Positions 8,213 to 17,199 of a stretch of DNA of 64,000 bases are shown piece after piece. The notes below the pieces were generated by a model. The model was not told the DNA's origin and made no database searches. It worked only from the letters and a program-made list of their open reading frames with translations. Position 1 is the stretch's first letter. Every line of letters starts with the position of its first letter. The position numbers and the translations under genes were made by a program. This stretch comes from Neoalteromonas flava (GTDB lineage: Bacteria > Pseudomonadota > Gammaproteobacteria > Enterobacterales > Alteromonadaceae), in the NCBI RefSeq assembly GCF_002807685.1, contig NZ_PEAX01000001.1, positions 744,001 through 808,000 on the forward strand, given 5' to 3'.

Positions 8213-8810
8213 AGCTGATCTCGATGTCTGCCTGCGCCAATAGCTCACTGATTACGCGTTGTTGTGCAGAAGAGACTTCGGCTCGGCGTGGATATTGTGG
8301 GTTAATACGATCATCTACGACGTGCTGCCAGCCAGCGGTAGTTTGGATAAAAGTAGTTGCGGCTGCACGGCCTTGCTGAGCGGTCGCAAAGTGGGTCAAA
8401 CAGCCGGCCAAACAAGTATCAACATAACTGAGGTTAATTGGGTAGTCCGGCTGTGCCGGCAAACATTGCAGCGATTCACAAATCCACAACGTAACACCGG
8501 GCCGCTTCACATTGATAAACAAGCCATCATCGTCTTCTTCTAAAAGGGTAATTTGACTCGGCTCCACTACCGTGAAACGGTAGTCACGCTCACGGTCTCG
8601 CAACTTAGGGTTCAATGCAATTGGTGTACACAGCGCATTGAGTGTGGCGTTATTATCTAAGACCGCACCAACATACGTTTGTTGTTCGTGAAAGGCCCGG
8701 GTTATCCACTCCCGGGCAAATCCCGCAACTTCAACCGCAAGGGCCTCATGACCGTGATCGCTGTGATTGAGTCGACTATCAGCACTTAACAAAGAACCAT
8801 AGCCGAGCAA
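8202..8810 (-). CDS. Gamma-glutamylcyclotransferase-like protein
   Basis: About 202 residues with the signature LGYGSLLS at the very start, the substrate-binding loop of the gamma-glutamylcyclotransferase fold, and SYVDTCLAGC further on as seen in bacterial relatives. Such enzymes release 5-oxoproline from gamma-glutamyl compounds. The start is unclear: the first conventional codon is a TTG at 8810 just before the signature, with no good ribosome site, while the frame stays open upstream to beyond 8880 and a site AAGGTGAG sits near 8863 without an ATG, GTG or TTG after it. Downstream it overlaps the GNAT gene, so the pair forms an operon. Confidence 0.62.
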   Translation of the reverse strand: MLGYGSLLSADSRLNHSDHGHEALAVEVAGFAREWITRAFHEQQTYVGAVLDNNATLNALCTPIALNPKLRDRERDYRFTVVEPSQITLLEEDDDGLFINVKRPGVTLWICESLQCLPAQPDYPINLSYVDTCLAGCLTHFATAQQGRAAATTFIQTTAGWQHVVDDRINPQYPRRAEVSSAQQRVISELLAQADIEISYAK

Positions 8811-8878
8811 AAAATGCTCGGCTTGGTGCCAGTCTGGGTGATGGTATAAGTCGCTGATAAACTCACCTTGTCTACGCG

Positions 8879-11389
8879 TTAAAAATAGGTGCGAACGCCC
8901 ACTTGAAAGTTACGTCCTGGCAGCGGTGCTTCATCTTTTAAAAATGAGGTATGCACACGAGCTTCCTCATCGGTGATGTTCTCTGCCCTGGCGAAAAACT
9001 GCCACTCCATATCGTTACTCAGCAAGGTATAGTTAATTCCGGCATTCAGTAAAGTGTAGCCCGATGTAGCAGTTTCAAAGCGAGCGGTGTTGTCTTGATC
9101 ATCATACCAAACCACTTCGATATCTGCATTCAAGTCTTGCCATTGATAATCCAACGAGGCCCCCAAACGCAATGGTGGAATACGTGGCAAATCATCAGAA
9201 TCCAGTTTGGCGCGAATATAGTCACCAAACGCACTTAACCGCAATTGTTGATTGATATCCACATGACCTTCGAACTCAAAACCATACAGTTTTGCATCCG
9301 CCTGGTTGAACACCAAAATCGGATATCCATCTTCATCATGCTCATTGCCATGCTCGTCCATATGCTCGGCATCGTGATCATCCATGTGTTCGTCTTCAGC
9401 ATGTTCTTCATGTTCATCAGCGAAGCTTAACCCAGTGTCAGCTTGGTAAATGTAGTCGCTAACATCGCTGTAAAAGATAGATGCTGAAAAGCCCCAGTCT
9501 TCATGGAATTGACGCCACGTTAGATCAATATTATGACTCACTTCCTCACGCGGTTGACGCAGTTCGGTGCCCAGATCGCCGTCCTCATGAAAATCAAACA
9601 CCAGGCCGAGTTCGTAAGTGCGTGACGCTAAATGCAAGCCACCAGAAAACAACTCTTGTTGGCTAGGTGCACGTTCTGAACGACTCACAGAGAGCGCTAG
9701 TGCACTATTTTCGGAGTAGTGCCAGTTCATGCCTGCTGATGCTGAGAAGCTGGTGAAATCATAGGTATTGAAGCTAAACAACTGACCATGTTCTTCACCG
9801 TGCTCATCGTCATGCTCGTCGCCATGATCGTCTTCGTGGTCGTGTTCAGAGTGATCAACATCGGCGATGGCAAGATCAATTTCAACGTCACTGGCTTGGT
9901 ATTCAGTGCGTTCCAAGCGAGCCCCTAATTGGAAAGTAAAGTCATCGATACGTTTTTCTTCAATTACAAATAGTGAAAACGCATCAGTTTCTACTGGCGG
10001 CGTAAAGGCTTCTTCACCATTCGCAATATAGTCACTGTTGGCATATTGCAATCCAAACACACCGTGCCATCCACCGACGTCCTCGTGGCGAATATCAATG
10101 CGCCCTTCCAAGGCATCATTGGCGAATTGCGTGCCCAATTCATCGCCTTCAATTTCGGCGTGCTGATATTCGCTGTAGGCTCCCATAAACTCGACAGAGG
10201 TGATCCCTTTGATCGGCGAATACCACTTACCAACCCATTGATATCGATCGAGCTTGGCATCTATGTTGACACTTTCTTCATCGCTATGCTCTTCGTCATG
10301 CTCATCGTGCCCTTCTTCTTCGCCATGCTCATCGTCGTGGCCATGCGCATGTGCGTGGCCTGGTACGCCATAAAAGTTATTCATTTGCTGGTAAGAAAAA
10401 CCGAAAAAGCCGGCATCGCCAACATACGAAATACCTGCGACAACATTATCGGTGTCTACAGCTGACCCCTCGATAATACCCACCAGCGCGTCTTCTTCTG
10501 GTTCAAGAGCTGCGAATCCTGGCACGTCGATATCGTTGGTTTCGCGACTAAATGCGTCTAAATGAAACGCCCAGTTACCCGACCCCGTGGTCAAGTCAAT
10601 CTTACCGAACTTTTCTTCGTTTACCGTGGCGTAACGAACTTCCGCTTCACCTTCAATGCCCACCGGCACATAGCTGGGGATGCGATTGTCGACGACATTT
10701 ACCACACCGCCAATCGCGCCACTGCCATATTGCAAGGTTGCTGGACCACGTAAAACCTCGACTTGTGTTGCTGAACTAGCATCCGAGGCAACCGCGTGAT
10801 CCGGACCGATTCTCGAGACATCGGAGACATCAAGACCGTTTTGCACAATCTTAACTCTAGGGCCGTCGTTACCGCGGATCACTGGGCTAGCTGCGACGCC
10901 GGCATAATACGTACTGTGCACACCAGGGGTGAACTTCAATGTTTCGCCAAGCGTTGCCGCTTGACGCTTACGTAAGGTTTTTTCACCTAATACCGTCACC
11001 GGTGTTATTGACTCCAATACCGATGTTTCAAGCAGATTGGCTGTCACCAATACGTTTTCAAATACCACTGGTTTCAGGGCAAAGTCCACTGTGGTATCCG
11101 CATCGATGTAACCTAAATCATTGTCACCGTGCACGTGATTCGGGGAGTATACGTGCAGATGCAAATGCGATTTTGACTCGCGCTCAGTAAGGTCAATGCG
11201 GTATTGACCGGTTGCATCGGTAAATACGACTCGACTCGTTCCCTCAATTTTTACCGTTGCCCCTTCCACCGGCTTACCTTTCACATCTAATACCGTGCCT
11301 TGTACCACGGTTGCCATAGCATTGGTGGCAACCGTTGCCCCCATTGCAGATGCGGTTAATATCGCAAGTGTCGTCTTATTAAAGCGCAT
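8879..11389 (-). CDS. TonB-dependent receptor with His-rich loops, ZnuD-like zinc uptake
   Basis: An 836-residue outer-membrane receptor. Residues 1-26 are a signal peptide; 28-110 form a carboxypeptidase-regulatory-like beta domain that ends in a His-containing stretch (HLHLHVYSPNHVHGD); about 125-235 form the plug (VLRGPATLQYGSGAIGGVVNV); the rest is the barrel, closing at RTYF. Three segments of His, Asp and Glu lie near residues 341-373, 510-533 and 656-684, in positions expected for extracellular loops. ZnuD zinc receptors have such metal-gathering loops. Two Zur-box-like palindromes upstream strengthen the zinc assignment; copper or nickel remain possible. Confidence 0.85.
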   Translation of the reverse strand: MRFNKTTLAILTASAMGATVATNAMATVVQGTVLDVKGKPVEGATVKIEGTSRVVFTDATGQYRIDLTERESKSHLHLHVYSPNHVHGDNDLGYIDADTTVDFALKPVVFENVLVTANLLETSVLESITPVTVLGEKTLRKRQAATLGETLKFTPGVHSTYYAGVAASPVIRGNDGPRVKIVQNGLDVSDVSRIGPDHAVASDASSATQVEVLRGPATLQYGSGAIGGVVNVVDNRIPSYVPVGIEGEAEVRYATVNEEKFGKIDLTTGSGNWAFHLDAFSRETNDIDVPGFAALEPEEDALVGIIEGSAVDTDNVVAGISYVGDAGFFGFSYQQMNNFYGVPGHAHAHGHDDEHGEEEGHDEHDEEHSDEESVNIDAKLDRYQWVGKWYSPIKGITSVEFMGAYSEYQHAEIEGDELGTQFANDALEGRIDIRHEDVGGWHGVFGLQYANSDYIANGEEAFTPPVETDAFSLFVIEEKRIDDFTFQLGARLERTEYQASDVEIDLAIADVDHSEHDHEDDHGDEHDDEHGEEHGQLFSFNTYDFTSFSASAGMNWHYSENSALALSVSRSERAPSQQELFSGGLHLASRTYELGLVFDFHEDGDLGTELRQPREEVSHNIDLTWRQFHEDWGFSASIFYSDVSDYIYQADTGLSFADEHEEHAEDEHMDDHDAEHMDEHGNEHDEDGYPILVFNQADAKLYGFEFEGHVDINQQLRLSAFGDYIRAKLDSDDLPRIPPLRLGASLDYQWQDLNADIEVVWYDDQDNTARFETATSGYTLLNAGINYTLLSNDMEWQFFARAENITDEEARVHTSFLKDEAPLPGRNFQVGVRTYF

Positions 11390-11403
11390 AGCTCTCCCTC
11401 AGG

Positions 11404-11442
11404 ATGTTATAATGTATCATTTGTGATGTGATATTATAACAT
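11404..11442 (-). promoter_or_regulatory. Two tandem Zur-box-like palindromes before the TonB receptor
   Basis: ATGTGATATTATAACAT (11426-11442) differs in one arm position from a perfect dyad and matches the known gammaproteobacterial Zur operator pattern ATGTTATANTATAACAT closely. A second 17-base site, ATGTTATAATGTATCAT (11404-11420), has the same left half and two mismatched pairs. Their centres are 22 bases apart, two helical turns, so two dimers could bind one DNA face. The inner edge is 14 bases from the receptor ATG. Confidence 0.7.
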
Positions 11443-11637
11443 TCTCTATAGATTGCAACTGCTTAAGCATCGAAGAATCCGAAAAATGTCGCAGAAATTT
11501 GCGTTTTTATCGTTTATTGAGATTGCTGTAATTGCTGTCGAACGCGGTTAAGTGACGATAAATACTTCGCCAACACTCAGTATTCTAATAAGGTGTCAAA
11601 CTTAAGTATTTCAGTGGATTGATGGTCGCAATAAGCG

Positions 11638-12591
11638 TCATGCTCGCTCTGCAGGAAACGCTATAACCTCATCAATATGCTCAGCACCCATAACCAGCAT
11701 CAATAAACGATCGAGTCCTAACGCCACACCAGCGCAATCAGGTAACCCTGCTTCAAGTGCCTGAAGCAGATGCTCATCAACGGGCATTTCCTCTTGCCCG
11801 TTTAGGCTACGTTGGTGATTATCCAACTCGAAACGCTGACGCTGCTCTTGGGCATGACTTAATTCATAAAATCCGTTGGCCAATTCGATCCCCCGATAAT
11901 ACGCTTCAAAACGGTCGGCAATGCGAGGGTCGGCGGAATTAACTCGAGCCAGCGCGGATTGTGAGGCAGGAAAACCGACAACCAATGTGGGCACGTGTTG
12001 ACCGAGCTTGGGTTCAATGCAGTGACTAAACACCAGGTGCAGCAAATCATCATAGCTCATGGCATCCGCACCAGTTGCTAGCAGCTCTTGCTCGTTAACC
12101 CACGAGCGCAGCATTTCAATATCGCGAGTCAGTGGATCAATCCCGACATTATCAACGAAAGCCTGTTGATACGTGAGCGTTTCGGCAGGTCCGCAGCCTA
12201 ACACCTTGCCCAATAACTCAGAGACTTCCTGCATGAGTTGAAAGTGATTAAAGCCCACCCGATACCACTCCAGCATGGTAAATTCAGGATTGTGCCAACG
12301 TCCACTTTCTTCATGACGAAAGGTTTTACAAATTTGGTAAATACTGCCACTACCTGCTGCCAATAAACGCTTCATGGCAAACTCAGGGGAGGTATGCAAA
12401 AAGCCATGCTGACAAGCAATCGATTGAATATGCGGATCGGTATTAGCGAATTGGCTCAGGATCGGCGTTTCTACCTCTAATACATCACGTTGGGCAAAAA
12501 AATCGCGGATCGCACAATAAAGTTTTGCTCGTTGTTGTAATGCGTTGAGGGAGGTTGAGGGCTGCCACTGCGCAGTTGGAGATTTGGTCAT
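11638..12591 (-). CDS. epmA: Elongation factor P--(R)-beta-lysine ligase
   Basis: A 317-residue class II lysyl-tRNA-synthetase paralogue without the anticodon-binding domain, the size of EpmA (also called PoxA, GenX or YjeA). Visible class II motifs are FRHEESGRWHNPEFTMLEWY (motif 2, near residues 90-110) and GVALGLDRLLMLVMG (motif 3, near the end). It attaches beta-lysine to Lys34 of EF-P, allowing ribosomes to pass polyproline. It lies just downstream of efp on the same strand, and epmB is divergent beside efp, so the whole modification pathway except the hydroxylase is here. Confidence 0.93.
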   Translation of the reverse strand: MTKSPTAQWQPSTSLNALQQRAKLYCAIRDFFAQRDVLEVETPILSQFANTDPHIQSIACQHGFLHTSPEFAMKRLLAAGSGSIYQICKTFRHEESGRWHNPEFTMLEWYRVGFNHFQLMQEVSELLGKVLGCGPAETLTYQQAFVDNVGIDPLTRDIEMLRSWVNEQELLATGADAMSYDDLLHLVFSHCIEPKLGQHVPTLVVGFPASQSALARVNSADPRIADRFEAYYRGIELANGFYELSHAQEQRQRFELDNHQRSLNGQEEMPVDEHLLQALEAGLPDCAGVALGLDRLLMLVMGAEHIDEVIAFPAERA

Positions 12592-12612
12592 GCCGGCTAG
12601 CTATGTTGAAAT

Positions 12613-12640
12613 GGCGCTCGGATAAAGGTTACCGAGCGCC
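12613..12640 (-). other. Perfect 9-bp stem-loop between efp and epmA
   Basis: GGCGCTCGG (12613-12621) pairs with CCGAGCGCC (12632-12640) around a 10-base loop, immediately downstream of the efp stop. It is not followed by a clear T run on the minus strand, so it may be a weak terminator, an attenuator, or a 3'-end stabiliser that lets efp be expressed more than epmA. Confidence 0.55.
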
Positions 12641-12647
12641 TCGACCA

Positions 12648-13217
12648 TTATTTTTGCGCGCGCGATGCGTATTCACCACTGCGAGTGTCTACTCTAATGA
12701 CTTCGCCGGTTTGCACAAATAAAGGTACACGCACAACAGCACCGGTACTTAATGTTGCAGGTTTACCGCCGGTTCCTGCGGTATCACCTTTTAAGCCAGG
12801 ATCGGTTTCGGTAATTTCTAGCTCAACAAAGTTGGGGGGCGTAACTGAAATTGGATTGCCATTCCACAACGTGATTGTACACACATCGTTTTCAACCAAC
12901 CATTTAACATTATCGCCTACCGCTTTAGCATCGGCGGCAATTTGCTCGAAGGTTTCATTATTCATGAAATGGTAAAACTCACCATCGGTATATAAGTAAG
13001 CCAGTTCAGTATCTAACACATCAGCACCTTCTACAGATTCACCTGAACGGAAAGTCTTTTCCAATACTTTGCCTGAGATCAATTTGCGGATCTTGACGCG
13101 GTTAAAGGCTTGGCCTTTACCTGGCTTGACGTATTCGTTTTCAAGAATGTTACAAGGTTCGCCGTCGAGCATGATTTTTAGGCCCGCTTTGAATTCGTTA
13201 GTGCTAAAATTCGCCAT
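12648..13217 (-). CDS. efp: Translation elongation factor P
   Basis: A 189-residue EF-P with the three-domain layout: KOW-like domain I (residues 1-65), OB domain II and OB domain III ending in [16 protein letters not shown]. The modified residue Lys34 stands in VKPGKGQAF. It binds stalled ribosomes at polyproline motifs and promotes peptide bond formation. The ATG giving [10 protein letters not shown] is used; 28 more codons are open upstream but overlap the epmB promoter region and have no family support. Only 33 bases separate it from the divergent epmB start. Confidence 0.96.
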   Translation of the reverse strand: MANFSTNEFKAGLKIMLDGEPCNILENEYVKPGKGQAFNRVKIRKLISGKVLEKTFRSGESVEGADVLDTELAYLYTDGEFYHFMNNETFEQIAADAKAVGDNVKWLVENDVCTITLWNGNPISVTPPNFVELEITETDPGLKGDTAGTGGKPATLSTGAVVRVPLFVQTGEVIRVDTRSGEYASRAQK

Positions 13218-13250
13218 GATGTTTATAACCGTAAGTAATGGGCAATAGAA

Positions 13251-14279
13251 TTGGCGCAGATAATACCTAAAAAACTGGTTTCTGTAGAGTCTAACTGGCA
13301 AAAAGAATTGGCTTTTGCGTTTACCGATCCGGAAAAACTGCTGCGCTACTTGAGTTTGGACCCTCTAGACTATCAAGCAGATATCGCTGCAAGACGCTTG
13401 TTTCCGCTTAGAGTCCCGCGCCATTTTGCCACATTGATGCGCGCTGGCGATCCTGCCGATCCCTTGTTACTTCAGGTGTTGCCATTACAGCAAGAGTTTC
13501 AAGTGAGTCCGGACTATAGCTTTGACCCTTTAAACGAACAGAGCAATCCCACGCCAGGGCTCCTGCATAAATACCGTTCGCGAGTTTTACTTATCGTGCG
13601 TGGTGGTTGTGCGGTCAACTGTCGCTATTGTTTTAGGCGTCACTTCCCCTATGGCGACAATTCGCCAAGTCATAGGGAGTGGCAGTCAGTGATAACGCAA
13701 ATCAGCGCTGATTCGAATATCAATGAAGTTATCTTTTCCGGTGGCGACCCGTTAATGGCGAAAGATCATCACTTAGCGGATTTAGCACAGCAAGTCAGTG
13801 CCATTCCCCACATCAAGCGGTTGCGAATTCATACCCGATTGCCCGTAGTGTTACCGGACAGGATAGACGACAGCTTTATTCAATGGTTTGGCACACTTCC
13901 ATTGCAGCGCCTAATGGTGCTGCATATTAATCATCCCAACGAAATATCGCCTGAATTAGAACACCGTCTTTCGTTACTCGCAGACGCTGGCGTAACACTG
14001 CTCAATCAAGCCGTGCTACTCAAAGGAGTGAATGATTCTGCAGATACATTGACCTCGCTCAGCGAAAAATTGTTTGCTGCACGTATCTTGCCCTATTATT
14101 TGCACATGATGGACAAGGTGCAAGGAGCTGCTCATTTTGACGTTGATGCAAAAACAGCAAAACAGATCATGCACGAACTCAGTGCCCGTTTACCCGGCTT
14201 TTTGGTTCCCAAGTTGGTGCGTGAAATTGGCGGTAAAACCTCTAAGAGTCTTATCGATTTAGGCATGGCCGAGCAATAA
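13251..14279 (+). CDS. epmB: EF-P beta-lysylation protein, lysine 2,3-aminomutase-like
   Basis: A 342-residue radical-SAM enzyme of the KamA/EpmB family that converts (S)-alpha-lysine to (R)-beta-lysine for EpmA. The cluster-binding CX3CX2C motif is in [20 protein letters not shown]-related residues are expected in the C-terminal part, and [12 protein letters not shown] closes the protein. The start is a TTG giving MAQIIPKK, which matches the family N-terminus in position; no ATG is available nearby. It is divergent from efp and ends at a strong bidirectional terminator. Confidence 0.92.
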   Translation: MAQIIPKKLVSVESNWQKELAFAFTDPEKLLRYLSLDPLDYQADIAARRLFPLRVPRHFATLMRAGDPADPLLLQVLPLQQEFQVSPDYSFDPLNEQSNPTPGLLHKYRSRVLLIVRGGCAVNCRYCFRRHFPYGDNSPSHREWQSVITQISADSNINEVIFSGGDPLMAKDHHLADLAQQVSAIPHIKRLRIHTRLPVVLPDRIDDSFIQWFGTLPLQRLMVLHINHPNEISPELEHRLSLLADAGVTLLNQAVLLKGVNDSADTLTSLSEKLFAARILPYYLHMMDKVQGAAHFDVDAKTAKQIMHELSARLPGFLVPKLVREIGGKTSKSLIDLGMAEQ

Positions 14280-14289
14280 AAAGACATAA

Positions 14290-14315
14290 AAAAACTGGCC
14301 AATCGGCCAGTTTTT
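14290..14315. terminator. Bidirectional intrinsic terminator after epmB
   Basis: AAAAACTGGCC (14290-14300) pairs perfectly with GGCCAGTTTTT (14305-14315) around the loop AATC. The A run and T run allow termination in both directions, serving epmB on the plus strand and the convergent YjfB-like gene on the minus strand. Confidence 0.9.
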
Positions 14316-14332
14316 GTGCGTTATCCTGAATC

Positions 14333-14524
14333 CTATGCAAAAGTATCGACGTTTCGACCGATTGCGGGATTTGCAGATGTCGCAGATGGTACGCCAGCGG
14401 CTGATTCCAGCAGCTGAAGCGACGCTTGACCTTCTTGCTCTTGCTGACTTTTAGCCAATTTGAGCGATGCAAGTTCGAGCGAAGCACCGGACGTTCCAGA
14501 GGTTTGTGCACCTTGTAGATCCAT
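14333..14524 (-). CDS. YjfB-family putative motility protein
   Basis: A 63-residue protein starting MDLQGAQTSG and ending NPAIGRNVDTFA. The helical middle with repeated Leu and Gln (LELASLKLAKSQQEQEGQASL, seen here as LASLKLAKSQQEQ then ASLQLLESA) and the C-terminal GxNVDxxA are the pattern of the YjfB motility family, which often accompanies flagellar genes. No flagellar gene is in the window. The ATG at 14524 follows a good site, CAGGAAA; a longer upstream frame is not supported. Confidence 0.7.
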   Translation of the reverse strand: MDLQGAQTSGTSGASLELASLKLAKSQQEQEGQASLQLLESAAGVPSATSANPAIGRNVDTFA

Positions 14525-14622
14525 ACCAATTTCCTGTTTGCTTGTAGCAGTAGTTAAAAGTAGGCACAATTGCCCACTTCTTACGGTATCGACCAAACAT
14601 TACATAACTTTAGGTTTTTTTT

Positions 14623-14937
14623 ATGCAAGCGCTTCATCAACAGTTAAACGACAATCTACAACTTATTTATCGCAAAGCTATTGATGCAGATGCAGCCATT
14701 GATAGCTTGCAACAACAAGGTAAAGGAAAATTTACCCAGATATTTGCCGCTGATGCTGGTTTCGAAACGCAAGCCAAACGTTTTACGCCTTATGTACAGG
14801 AACTTACTCAGCGTATTGAGGCATTGAAAACTATCGATGAATCAGAATTGAGTCAGGCGTTACCCGCCGTAGTAAAGCAAATGGAACTGATGTTTAGCAC
14901 ATTAGCAGAATTTAAAGCCACGCTAAAAGGGGAATGA
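14623..14937 (+). CDS. Uncharacterised 104-residue helical protein
   Basis: I do not recognise this family. The protein is predicted to be almost entirely alpha-helical and soluble, rich in Gln, Ala and Leu, with no signal peptide or membrane segment. It has balanced codon use like its neighbours and a plausible start at the ATG following a T-rich leader. It is divergent from the YjfB-like gene with about 100 bases between them, and convergent with a 55-residue gene downstream. Confidence 0.6.
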   Translation: MQALHQQLNDNLQLIYRKAIDADAAIDSLQQQGKGKFTQIFAADAGFETQAKRFTPYVQELTQRIEALKTIDESELSQALPAVVKQMELMFSTLAEFKATLKGE

Positions 14938-14979
14938 GTGTTTGCTGCAAGCAAAATTGAACTATCGGTTCGAGCACTT

Positions 14980-15147
14980 TTACAGCTGAATTAACCAATC
15001 AATAAACTGTTTTGTTTCTCGCAGATTATTGAAGTCTACGCGCTTTAAGCGCTCGGAATCTGTAAATGCCACACGGTGTTTATTAACCGAAATCGCATAC
15101 ACAGGGGGGTGGGCCTCAATCGTGGCTCCGTTTTGAGTATTTATCAT
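14980..15147 (-). CDS. Small uncharacterised protein, 55 residues
   Basis: An open frame reading MINTQNGATIEAHPPVYAIS at the start and ending FIDWLIQL. The composition is that of a folded alpha/beta miniprotein: a strand-like YAISVNKHRVAFT followed by charged helices (SERLKRVDFNNLRE). There is no strong ribosome site, so support rests on composition and on the neat fit between the 104-residue gene and the cold-shock gene. It may be spurious. Confidence 0.42.
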   Translation of the reverse strand: MINTQNGATIEAHPPVYAISVNKHRVAFTDSERLKRVDFNNLRETKQFIDWLIQL

Positions 15148-15257
15148 AAAATTTTTCTTGTTTTAGAGTTATAGCGCACCGCAGTGCATTGGCTTCGCGG
15201 TAAGAGAGTTTTTGGGTACAGTTTTGCGCAAGAAATAGAGAAAGTGTAATGAGAATG

Positions 15258-15292
15258 GGATCTGCTCAGCGCGTTAGCATTGAGCAAGATCC
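15258..15292 (-). terminator. Stem-loop downstream of the cold-shock gene
   Basis: GGATCTGCTCA (15258-15268) pairs with TGAGCAAGATCC (15281-15292) with one bulged base and a 12-base loop, starting 13 bases after the csp stop. The following minus-strand sequence is not a true T run, so it may be a 3'-end protecting hairpin or a weak terminator. Confidence 0.5.
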
Positions 15293-15304
15293 GCAAATGA
15301 AGAC

Positions 15305-15517
15305 TTAAATCGCAACTACATTTGTCGCTTGAGGGCCTTTTTGACCTTGCTCAACCGAAAACTGTACTTGTTGACCTTCAGCAAGGGTTTTATAACCTTC
15401 TGAGGCAATCGAACGGAAGTGAACAAACACGTCCTTGCTGCCATCTGCAGGACTCAAAAAACCGAATCCTTTATCTTCGTTAAACCATTTGACCACACCA
15501 GTGATTGAATTAGACAT
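15305..15517 (-). CDS. CspA-family cold-shock protein
   Basis: A 70-residue single cold-shock domain. RNP1 is KGFGF (residues 16-20) and RNP2 is VFVHF (30-34), the aromatic surface that binds single-stranded RNA and DNA. Such proteins act as RNA chaperones and antiterminators; whether this copy is cold-induced cannot be told from the protein. An ATG with AAAGGT upstream starts the frame, and a long untranslated leader precedes it, a common arrangement for cold-regulated members. Confidence 0.95.
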   Translation of the reverse strand: MSNSITGVVKWFNEDKGFGFLSPADGSKDVFVHFRSIASEGYKTLAEGQQVQFSVEQGQKGPQATNVVAI

Positions 15518-15849
15518 ATTTATAACCTTTTATTAATTTAAAAATCCGATGACATTCATCGTGCAAGTGTTAGGTAATACAAAGACATTAGCCAATAGTG
15601 CAAATGGAGACACACGTTCGACTTGAAATTAATAAAAGAAGAAAGAGAGACAAAGTGCAGTAATAGATAAGGAAATAATCCCTAACAGCGGCGCACTCTA
15701 CGCTATGCCAAGCAGAATGTATAGCTATTTCTTTTTTTAATTGTGCCCCCTTCAACTACCGCCGCGGTTAAAACTGAGTTTTAGTCGCAAACTGGCCTAA
15801 AAGTATGCTTCACCGCGTATAAGGGGAAAATCATTTAAAGTTTACCCGC
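15518..15849. promoter_or_regulatory. 332-base divergent intergenic region: csp leader and kinase promoter
   Basis: No gene is seen here. Most of the region probably encodes the csp 5' leader on the minus strand: it is A/T-rich near the start codon and contains a perfect hairpin, CGATGA (15547-15552) with TCATCG (15556-15561) and a 3-base loop, about 30-45 bases upstream of the csp ATG. I could not find a convincing cold-box sequence or a high-scoring sigma-70 promoter by eye. The right end must also hold the promoter of the sensor kinase gene. Confidence 0.45.
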
Positions 15850-17193
15850 ATGCTTGCAATACGACGTTTCCGCTCTAGCTCATCATTTTGGGTCGGTGCT
15901 TTGTTCAGCTTATTCGTTGTACTGGGAATCGGTTTGGTTAGCTATATGGTGATCAAGACTCATGATGACACCCTTATTTTTGAATCCAAGGTCGCCGTTG
16001 AAGCTGAGATCAAGCGGGTTGCACAAGTAGTGGAAAATAGTGAAAACGATTACATATTGAGCCGATTAGCAGCGGCATTTCAGCACACTGACCCCGTATT
16101 CCATTATGCAGTCAGCGATGCCCAAAGAAATATAATAGCGTCAACATTTCCGCGCACTGAAAAATCGCTTAGCGAAGTACCATTTACGCTGGAGCATGGC
16201 ACAGCAGAGCGAAATGGGCCATGGGTTAGTACTTCCGTGCTTTTATCTTCTGGTAGCACCTTAACTGTTGCCCGCAATATTTCTTCAATACTAGACATCC
16301 AGTTTTTAAATCGGTTGTTCGCTACTTTCTTGATTATTATTTTTGTTTTGATCGCGCTAATTAGTTTATTCGTTGCCTACTATGTGGTCAGCCGCATCAA
16401 CACCATCGCCGCGACGGCTGACAAGATCATTGATACTGGTAGTCTTTCGGCACGGCTTCCCATCGATAGTTCTTGGGACGACTTAAGTTCGTTATCCATC
16501 GCACTGAACCGCATGCTCGCAGAGCTTGAAAAACAAGTCTATGCGATCAAAACAGTGTCTGACAATATCGCCCATGACTTACGTACTCCGTTGGCCCGGA
16601 TGCGCGCACAAATTGAAAGCGTCGAAGAGCCCGTCGTGCGCGAACAGTTAATGCATGACGCTGACGTTTTGCTTAGCATGTTCAATGGATTGCTGCGTAT
16701 AGCTGAAGTCGAGAATACGAAGGTCAAAAGTGCGTTTGCGCAGCAAAACTTAACCACTGTTGTAGGCGACGTGATTGAACTCTATGGCCCTTTACTGGAA
16801 GAAAAGAACCAGCAGTTAATTGAAGAATTAACAGAACTAGACGCCGTCTTTGATCGTGATTTAATCTTTCAGGCGATAGCCAATGTGTTAGACAATGCCT
16901 ATAAGTTCACACCCGATGGCGGGATTATCGCCATCCGCTTGTATAGGGATAACGAAAACTGCTGTGTGCAAATCTGTGACTCAGGGCGCGGTATTCCAGC
17001 TGATCAATACGAAAAAATTACCCAACGCTTTTATCGCATGGAGAAAAGCCGCTCTGCAGCCGGTTTCGGGCTAGGTATGGCTCTGGTGCAAGCGATACTG
17101 AAAATTCACGATGGCACATTAACCTTCCGTGCATCTGAACAATACGGTGGCTTATGCTGCACTTTAAGTTGGCCCAGTGGAGGTGGACGGTAA
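15850..17193 (+). CDS. Orphan membrane sensor histidine kinase
   Basis: A 447-residue kinase: transmembrane helix about residues 14-36, periplasmic sensor part to about 150, second helix about 155-178, HAMP domain to about 230, HisKA with the phosphorylated His242 in DNIAHDLRTPL, and a HATPase domain with N-box VLDNAYKF, G1 DSGRGIP and G2 GFGLGMAL. No response regulator gene adjoins it, so its partner lies elsewhere. The HAMP-HisKA spacing and TVSDNIAHDLRTPLARMR resemble kinases of the CusS/envelope-stress type, but the signal is unknown. Confidence 0.88.
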   Translation: MLAIRRFRSSSSFWVGALFSLFVVLGIGLVSYMVIKTHDDTLIFESKVAVEAEIKRVAQVVENSENDYILSRLAAAFQHTDPVFHYAVSDAQRNIIASTFPRTEKSLSEVPFTLEHGTAERNGPWVSTSVLLSSGSTLTVARNISSILDIQFLNRLFATFLIIIFVLIALISLFVAYYVVSRINTIAATADKIIDTGSLSARLPIDSSWDDLSSLSIALNRMLAELEKQVYAIKTVSDNIAHDLRTPLARMRAQIESVEEPVVREQLMHDADVLLSMFNGLLRIAEVENTKVKSAFAQQNLTTVVGDVIELYGPLLEEKNQQLIEELTELDAVFDRDLIFQAIANVLDNAYKFTPDGGIIAIRLYRDNENCCVQICDSGRGIPADQYEKITQRFYRMEKSRSAAGFGLGMALVQAILKIHDGTLTFRASEQYGGLCCTLSWPSGGGR

Positions 17194-17199
17194 GCAACC

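Noticed and set aside
9338-10365. Minisatellite or CRISPR-like repeat in the TonB receptor gene
   Set aside because: The similar short strings such as CATGCTCATC come from the codons for alternating His, Asp and Glu; there are no regular units or spacers.
15258-15292. Classic intrinsic terminator for the cold-shock gene
   Set aside because: A stem-loop is present, but no T run follows on the minus strand, so I list it only as a stem-loop with low confidence.
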